The notes beneath the pieces are model-generated. The model worked only from the letters and a program-made list of their open reading frames with translations, was not told the DNA's origin and made no database searches. 64,000 nucleotides of DNA from Antennarius striatus (lineage: Eukaryota > Chordata > Actinopteri > Lophiiformes > Antennariidae), in NCBI RefSeq assembly GCF_040054535.1, contig NC_090796.1:9195001-9259000 (forward strand), given 5' to 3'. Position 1 is the first letter of the stretch. Each line of letters opens with the position of its first letter. The translations under genes and the position numbers were made by a program. Below, in pieces: positions 57,257 through 64,000 of the stretch.

Positions 57257-60135
57257 ATGAGGCTGACCGGAGCCGGGGTCCGGGTCCGCAGGACTGCAGA
57301 ACGGTCTGAACCAGAACCAGAGGAAGCAACAGAGCCGGTTCATCATGAGCACTCCCATGCAGAACATCACCCTGGCCATGACTACAACCACATGAAGGAG
57401 AAGTTCATGAACGAACTGGATCATCTGTCAAGTATGGCCCTTCTAGGATACACTCCCTAAAAGACACCTTCATTAACTTTATCATTGGTGATTTTTGAAA
57501 GATTGTCTGTCTCTGTATTAAAAGTATTAAATATCGTGACATCATTAGAGACAGAACTTGAAAGGAAAATTATCTTGTTTTTGGAGTTTTTAGAGAAACT
57601 ATTTTCTCTGCTCGTGCCCATGAAAAACCTGGCAGTGGAAAACAAGTCAGAAGACTATTTCCATTCAGTTTTGGATGTCAAGTCAGGCACTTAATGATTA
57701 GCTGCACTTCTTTGATCAGTAGTTGTCCAGAGACACTCCCTGAGAGAGTCTGTCATTATCAGATTGTGGTGAAGGGTGTTGCTGACAACACACATAGAGA
57801 CTCAGCAAACTGTTCCTACACAAATAAGAGTCTGAAAGAACAAACTTTAAAGTGAAAGCACACAATCATAAGTAATGCAAGGCAGCAAATTAGGCATACT
57901 ATAATATTATTCAAATTATATTGTGCATTAAGCATGTGGCTCTTTCTCCAATCTTTGGAATCTGATCAGACTCTGAAAATTTTTGTTTATTCTGTCTTTT
58001 TTGTTTTGTTTTTTATTTTATAAGGGTTCAAAATGTGGGACATTACCCCACTATGAATATAATCCATTCATTTCTTCTACATTGGATGTGCTCCCATTCT
58101 TCATAATACTACACCTCATCTTATTTTGCAGTTCCCACGTGGGCCATAGGCGCTATCGTTGTTTTGGTGCTGGTTCTGGTGGTGTGTTGCATCTTCTGTG
58201 TTTTCAAAAAATGCTTTGGGAAAAAGAAAAAGCCAAAGAAAGTCAGAGAAAGAAAGACAGGACGACGACGGAAAGAAAAAGAAGGTGAAGGAGAGACTGG
58301 AGAGAAGGTATGGGTATATTGAGTGTATAACTGTAATTAGTTCGGATCTTCACAATGTCCATAAACTGGGCCAATATTTTTAAATCGAAGGAGGGGGAAG
58401 TGAAGAAGGACGGGGTAGAGGAGGAGAAGGAACAGGAAAAACTGGGCAAGCTAGAGTACACGTTGGACTACAACTTCACAGATGCTCAGGTTCGTCCTGA
58501 TAATATTATTACCCATTATCTTCATAACTATTAATGACTAGAATAAAGAATGTAATTAATCAATGAAATTTTATTTATATAGCCCAAAATCACACATGAC
58601 AATTTTCCTCCGAGGGTTAATGAGGGTTCCACTTCCACTTCTCTCTCCTCTGAAGCTCATAGTGGGCATCCTCCAGGCTCAGGACTTGGCTGCCATGGAC
58701 ATGGGGGGAACGTCTGACCCCTACGTCAAAGTCTTTTTATTGCCAGACAAAAAGAAGAAGTACGAGACCAAAGTCCAGCGCAAGAATTTATGCCCTGTTT
58801 TCAACGAGACATTTATCTTTAAGGTATGTCATGTCCTAAAGCCTGCATTTGAATTGATGTTTTGTTTTGTTTTTTCACATTTTCATGTCTTTGCCACAGT
58901 GTGTGTGTTAGTGTTTCAGGTGACATATCACTTTTTATAATACCCAGACATCTGCCCTGTAAGGGTTTTTAGCCATTTTTAGTGTTTCATTCTGATCGTC
59001 ATTTGTCAAGTTGTCCCTCCCCAAACAACGTCTATTCTAACACTTTAACAATGTCTCTTTTTAGATCCCATATGCAGAGCTGGGCGGAAAAACTTTGGTT
59101 TTACAGGTTTTTGACTTTGACCGTTTCTCCAAACATGATATGATTGGCGAGATAAAGATTCCAATGAACAGCGTTGATTTGGGGCAGCCAATGCAACAAT
59201 GGAAAGACTTGGAGAGCGGTGAGAAAGAGGAGGTATGAAGCTATTTACTAACCACTTAATTTAAATTCAGTACATTTTAACACAAAGGCATTCAAAATAA
59301 AATAGATTTCCTAGTTTGATTCTCATAAATACTGTACTAAAAAAGTCATAGACAGAAAAAAGCTGCCTTTTATGTGATGGGATATGATGCAATTGATTTT
59401 TCTTTTCAGCAAGAGAAACTGGGTGATGTTTGCATTTCTTTACGGTATGTACCCACTGCTGGAAAACTGACAGTGAACATCATGGAGGCAAAGAACCTGA
59501 AGAAAATGGATGTTGGTGGCTTATCAGGTAACAAGACCTCTTCTAATAATTCTGACACTTATTCAGTTAATTCATTTTGATAGTGAGCTATTTTAACAAA
59601 CTTCATCCTTGGGAGAAAATAAAATAGCCTTACAAAAACACATTTATATAATCCTTTTCACTTTTTCAAAGATCCTTATGTAAAGATTGTTCTTCAACAA
59701 AATGGGAAACGGATTAAGAAGAAAAAGACTACCGTCAAGAAGAACACGCTCAATCCCTACTTTAATGAGAGTTTCAGTTTTGATGTCCCCTTTGAGCAGA
59801 TTCAGGTATAGGCTTGTGTTCCATTTCTGTTATCACGTTGAAATGAAATAGAAATAAGGTGTGGATGTGTGGAAAGTTTTGATAAGACTTCATCTGGTTT
59901 TTTTGTTTGTCTGTTTTTCTTTCAGAAAGTGCAGGTTGTGATCACTGTGTTTGACTATGATAAACTGGGGAGCAATGACCCCATTGGAAAGACCTTTATG
60001 GGTTACGGAGCTACAGGAGTTGGACTGCGCCACTGGTCAGATATGCTTGCCAATCCCAGACGTCCAGTAGCCCAGTGGCACACTCTGATGCCCGAAGAAG
60101 AAGTCGACGCTGCCCTCAAAGCGAAACCTCGTTAG
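57257..60135 (+). CDS. syt5: Synaptotagmin-5-like calcium sensor (415 aa)
   Basis: Exons 57257-57431, 58132-58307, 58391-58489, 58656-58823, 59065-59232, 59410-59527, 59672-59805 and 59926-60135 sum to 1248 nt. The protein has a short lumenal N-terminus with a His/Glu-rich stretch, one membrane span at about 62-83 followed by cysteines ([10 protein letters not shown], likely palmitoylated), a very basic linker, then C2A and C2B. All calcium-binding aspartates are present: D165, D171, D223, D225, D231 in C2A; D296, D302, D356, D358, D364 in C2B. C2B also keeps the polylysine patch (KRIKKKKTT) and the WHTL end. It should act as a Ca2+ sensor for vesicle exocytosis. Syt5 is preferred to syt1/2 because of the N-terminus, VGLRHW, and adjacency to ptprh and dnaaf3. 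The intron at 58308-58390 is only 83 bp with a weak acceptor. Confidence 0.9.
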
Positions 60136-60236
60136 GCTCACACCGTGTTGGCGACCTCATGCAGTCGATATGTATTGTTACTCCTAATGTGTTTTTCAAT
60201 TTGCGTGTTCTGTATTCCAATTTATCTTGTGAAAAT

Positions 60237-60238
<2 letters not shown>

Positions 60239-60304
<66 letters not shown>

Positions 60305-60328
60305 GTGTGTGTGCATGTGTGTGTGTGT
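60239..60328. repeat. syt5: (GT)n microsatellite in syt5 3' UTR
   Basis: GT dinucleotides with GC and GCA interruptions near the end, about 105 bp after the stop codon and before the polyadenylation signal, so it is probably transcribed in the mRNA. Confidence 0.92.
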
Positions 60329-61409
60329 TTGTGATGTACAGACATTTGTTGTATTTTGTTATTATTAAAACCATAGCTTGCTTTATTTACTCCTCACTGC
60401 AAACCATTATGACTGTACTGTATTGTACATTTAGAAAGCAGTTACCTGAAAATGTGTGTCTTTTGTGTACTTTCTTACATGGGTATATTGAATTTTGACA
60501 CATGAAAGTGTCCCACTATTGCACTATTGTTTTCTGAAATGGTAGTTGACTTTGAACATATGGTAGAGTTTGTATGTCTCTCGATATAAACTTGTATTTT
60601 CAACATTCTGAACATCTTTGACAGTGTAGAAGTCATACTCTGCATGTGTCTAGAATAATAAAACTCATGTACTATCACTATTACTAAATAAGCATTCTGC
60701 TGCATTCCACAATTAAATTAAGAATACGAAAATCAATTCAAAGCAAGGAAAATACACTATTATTTGTACTGCCATCACTTATACATGTTTTGTATACTTG
60801 TTTATTTTGCTGACAGTTTATGCACAGTCTTTCTGCAAAACGCCACACACACTTCAAAGCCATGCCAACTGATATTTTTGCGTCCACTAGATGTCCTACT
60901 TGAAGAAATGAAGCCTCAAAAAGCTTTGTGTTTGAGTGAACCATTTGGATGAAAGGCTTCAAAGCTTCATGAAGCTTCATCTGCACATCACTACATAATG
61001 GACAAACCCTTTCCCAGTCTGACAAGTTAGCCAGTTCAGGGACCGGATGACCGAATCTTCGTTTTCTCCTCCTTCAGCTCATTGTGGGAGCAAAAAGCAA
61101 GCAGATTTTCCAGGTTCAAAACACGTGTAGATTTCTCCACTAAAGCTCTGCGCTCAAACTGTAACAATCTGCGTAGAGCTGCTTCTCATAAGTGAGTATC
61201 CGATCACAGGACCGTTCACTCACAGTGCAGAGATCCCTGCATTCTAGATTCTGAAAGCCCTGGACAGATTTCATTCAACCTGCCAGGTTGAACCTGGCAA
61301 CACAAGCTAGCTGAATTCTGAATTTTGATTGGATAAAACCTCTCTAACCTAAAAATAGAACACTGACCCAGTGTTGGCCCATGTCGTATTATATCCCAAT
61401 ATAATATGA

Positions 61410-61410
61410 C

Positions 61411-61454
<44 letters not shown>

Positions 61455-61459
61455 ATATA

Positions 61460-61540
<81 letters not shown>
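61410..61540. repeat. Compound (AAT)n-(GT)n microsatellite
   Basis: AAT units at about 61410-61453 followed by GT units at about 61462-61538 with one GTAT interruption. Confidence 0.93.
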
Positions 61541-61543
<3 letters not shown>

Positions 61544-61797
61544 CTGTATATATAAATACACACACTGTATATATACTGTATATTTAAATACATTTATTGA
61601 AGAAAAATGCATTAAAATATAATTCACTTTTATCATAAATTTTATCATGATTTCTTTTTTATGTTAGGCCAGCAGAGAAGGCCTCGTTGACTGCCCACCA
61701 CTGACAATCGATAAATGTTGTGATCTGTATCGGTGTGTGTACTATGCAGTACAGTCGTACTGCCAGGAGGTGGCGCTAATATTCCCTAACGTGGAAA

Positions 61798-61871
61798 GTT
61801 GCCTAGCAGCAGAAAAACAAACTTTCCGTTCACAGGCTCGTCCACAGCGTGTCACGGTAATATTACAGAAG
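61798..61871 (+). promoter_or_regulatory. dnaaf3: dnaaf3 promoter: X-box-like site and 5' non-coding exon
   Basis: GTTGCCTAGCAGC at 61798-61810 resembles an RFX X-box (GTTGCC, short spacer, RGCAAC-like half site with one mismatch). A leader exon appears to end at 61871 (ACAGAAG before GTGAGT). The coding exon then begins after an acceptor at about 62094, 36 bp before the ATG. RFX control is typical of motile-cilium genes; here it is inferred from position and motif only. Confidence 0.45.
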
Positions 61872-62130
61872 GTGAGTCTCCCCTGCCGCTTTTTCCCCCC
61901 AACAGTTATATGAGGCCACGGTTTACAGCACGTTTTATCCACCTGCCCTTGGATAACAAGTTCTTTCATACGTAGACATAAGACGCTCATTTCAAGTACC
62001 GTTGGCTGACAGTCATGAACGTTTGTGTCACAGACAGTAATATTGTGTTAAATATTTACATAATCATCTCATGCGATCAACCATTTACATTCAGGTATAC
62101 GGCAGTGTCTGACTTTCCGTCGGCCACGGG

Positions 62131-63970
62131 ATGAGTGCTGGAAGACCTTCGGAGGGCCTGGGTTCCATCACGTGGTGGGGCCTCAGTCCTGCGCGCAACC
62201 TGCTCAGAATGGGTGAGAGCCAGGGTCCACACCTCACTGAACACATGAGTTCAAACAATGATGGAAATTATAGAAGTACATTTACTGTATTTCATGTTTT
62301 ATTAATTCTATTCCATGTAAATTGGTTATATCTTTATTTCTCTATAATTAAATATTGTGTTGTTGGTTTACTACCTTCATTCTATAGCAATAGCCAATCT
62401 CAGATTAAACATTTGTGTTTTCAAACTATAATACTTACTTAAACTGTACTAAGTAACAACAGGCTAAATCAATCAGTTAAAATTAGCTTTACCTCAACCA
62501 ACTGCACCTTAACATGGGACAATATTTACATGAAATCTAAAATTATGAATTAAACACCAACATTATGAGTGACTACTTTCACTTTTGACATTTGATGTAC
62601 ATTTTTTAACACCTTAATCTATATTGATTTAAATGTAAGTTTGAATGCAACAAGTTTTGTTGTGATGGAATGTTTTGTAGAAAGCATGAGCTTTGTGTTA
62701 TGCTGTTGGACATATTAAAGCAACAGAACAAAGAGGATGATGGGTTTTACTGACTCAATGTACACTGACCCAAACAAATTACTTTTGAACACTAAAACAC
62801 TCAGTATACTGTGAACAAGATATATAGATGAGTTATATTCACTTAAACAAATAAGTTGGCTATAACTTCCCACTCAAAACAACACCAAGAGTCAGCAGTA
62901 ATATCCTTTCGAGTGTCAAGGTTGATGTATAGAATATTAAAGTACCTATCATTTTGTGCATTGAATTTTATGTAAATATAAAATTGATTCCATTTTTCTT
63001 TCTGTTTTCTGTTTGTCCTGTTATATAACAGAAGTAATTTATGCTCTCTTACTTTGCTCAGGTCCTGTGAGACCTGAAGGAGAGGTTAATGTTTTGCTAG
63101 TTGGCAGTGGCGACCCACGACATATTTTGAAGACCATCGCCAGTTTGCAGATAGAAGAGAGGCTCCATGTGAGTCTCCATTACATAAATTGCTTTGTGAC
63201 CACTAACAACAAATTGGTGCACTTAAACCCATCTTTCCTGTGCTTTAGGTGTGGGTGATTGAAAGCAGCATGGAGGTCATGGCTAGACAGCTGCTGCTCC
63301 TCTACTTAGCACTGATGCCCCCGGAAATCATCGGAAACAATGGTGCGTGGGATTTTTTGAAAGTACCAAATTTGGATGTTTTCAAAAAGGAATCATGAAT
63401 AAAGCTAAATATTTGGGCTATCTTGTCATGGTTTCCATTTTCAGAGAAAACAGAGATTTTTCTGGATGTGTTTGGAAACAGTGAAATCCGTAGTCAAACA
63501 GAAGAGACTCTGAGACATGCAGCATCACAGCTCTCCCTGATGGTGACTGAAGCACTGGAAACACCTGCGCACTCTTGTCTGAACACAACTCTTCTCAAGG
63601 TACAATCATTTGTGAACCTGTCATTTGTGCCTCTTCATGACCATATTATCATACCATTTTTATTCAAACCTGATGTTGAGACCTGCTCAATCAAACTGCA
63701 TGTGGTCATCAGTACATTATAGCTTTGCTAGCGTGCTGTGAGTTTTGTAGAAGTCTACTCATTTCGTACTCCATTCACTCATTTTTTCAGTTCAAGGAGC
63801 GAGATGAGCTGTACAGGATATTCAAGTTATGGATCCAGCCTGAGCCTTCATCGCCCATCGTAATGTCCAAAATCTGGGATTATCGGGTCAGGCAGCACCT
63901 TGGAACGCGGTATAACTCCAAAATTGGCTGTTTTGATTGGGACCTCACAATGAAACTGCATGAGAAGGGG
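62131..63970 (+). CDS. dnaaf3: Dynein axonemal assembly factor 3, partial (first five coding exons)
   Basis: Exons 62131-62212, 63062-63168, 63249-63342, 63445-63599 and 63791 to about 63970; the gene continues past the window end. DNAAF3 is a cytoplasmic factor needed to preassemble dynein arms of motile cilia, and its loss causes primary ciliary dyskinesia in people. The N-terminus matches the family: GLGSITWWGLSPARNL, then NVLLVGSGDPRHILKTI, WVIESSMEVMARQLLLLYLA, TEIFLDVFGNSEIR, FKERDELYRIFKLW, and MSKIWDYRVRQHLGTRYNSK / FDWDLTMKLHEKG. The end of the fifth exon is placed at the GTACTG after LHEKG; family comparison suggests the open frame beyond it is intron, but this is not certain. Confidence 0.93.
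62213..63061 (+). other. dnaaf3: dnaaf3 intron 1 (coding)
   Basis: 849-bp intron between GTGAGA and TTTGCTCAG. AT-rich; nothing recognised inside it. Confidence 0.8.
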
Positions 63971-64000
63971 GTACTGGAATATTTTACAGTCCGTTGTGCA

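Larger units (their letters stand above)
60136..61797. other. syt5 3' UTR and intergenic repeats
   Basis: The syt5 3' UTR probably runs to a polyadenylation signal AATAAA at 60657-60662 and contains the GT microsatellite at 60239-60328. From about 60840 to 61350 the sequence has the look of diverged interspersed repeats (GAAGCTTCATGAAGCTTCAT near 60961-60981; AACCTGCCAGGTTGAACCTG near 61276), but I cannot assign a family. No coding exon seen. Confidence 0.45.

Overview
The window is vertebrate nuclear DNA, almost certainly from a ray-finned (teleost) fish. Genes are intron-rich with GT-AG junctions, proteins are vertebrate families, long CA/GT, CT and AAT microsatellites are frequent, and fish-type tRNA-headed SINE fragments are present. 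I cannot name the species. No bacterial, organellar or phage features were seen.

Layout. (1) 1-16.4 kb: the 5' end of kcnc3 (Kv3.3 potassium channel) on the minus strand. Exon 1 is at 15,736-16,356, and everything below it is a very long first intron with microsatellites and one Helitron-like repeat. (2) 16.4-34.5 kb: the kcnc3 5' flank, then a gene-poor interval with microsatellites, a 22-bp perfect hairpin, two SINE copies and a decayed hAT transposase. (3) 34.5-39.8 kb: a divergent pair, rexo4 (minus, 8 coding exons, 429 aa) and pigp (plus, 4 coding exons, 129 aa). Helitron-like copies and hairpins lie in pigp introns. (4) 40.4-41.8 kb: an intact two-exon HARBI1-like gene (370 aa) that has lost all three DDE catalytic acids, so it is probably a domesticated transposase. 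(5) 42.2-51.4 kb: ptprh-like receptor tyrosine phosphatase (minus, 22 coding exons, 1350 aa) with 11 FN3-type exons, five of which form a recent tandem array. (6) 53.5-54.8 kb: a ferritin (174 aa) with a degraded ferroxidase centre and no visible iron-responsive element. (7) 57.3-60.1 kb: syt5-like synaptotagmin (8 coding exons, 415 aa). (8) 62.1 kb to the end: the first five coding exons of dnaaf3, running off the window.

The genes are not an operon and need not share a pathway. From general knowledge, PTPRH, SYT5 and DNAAF3 are close neighbours on human 19q13.42, and KCNC3 and FTL lie on 19q13.33. The right half of the window therefore looks like an old conserved block, with rexo4, pigp and the HARBI1-like gene placed next to it in this lineage. 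Exon boundaries were worked out by hand from splice signals, reading phase and family alignment from memory. For every complete gene the exon lengths sum to a whole number of codons ending in a stop.
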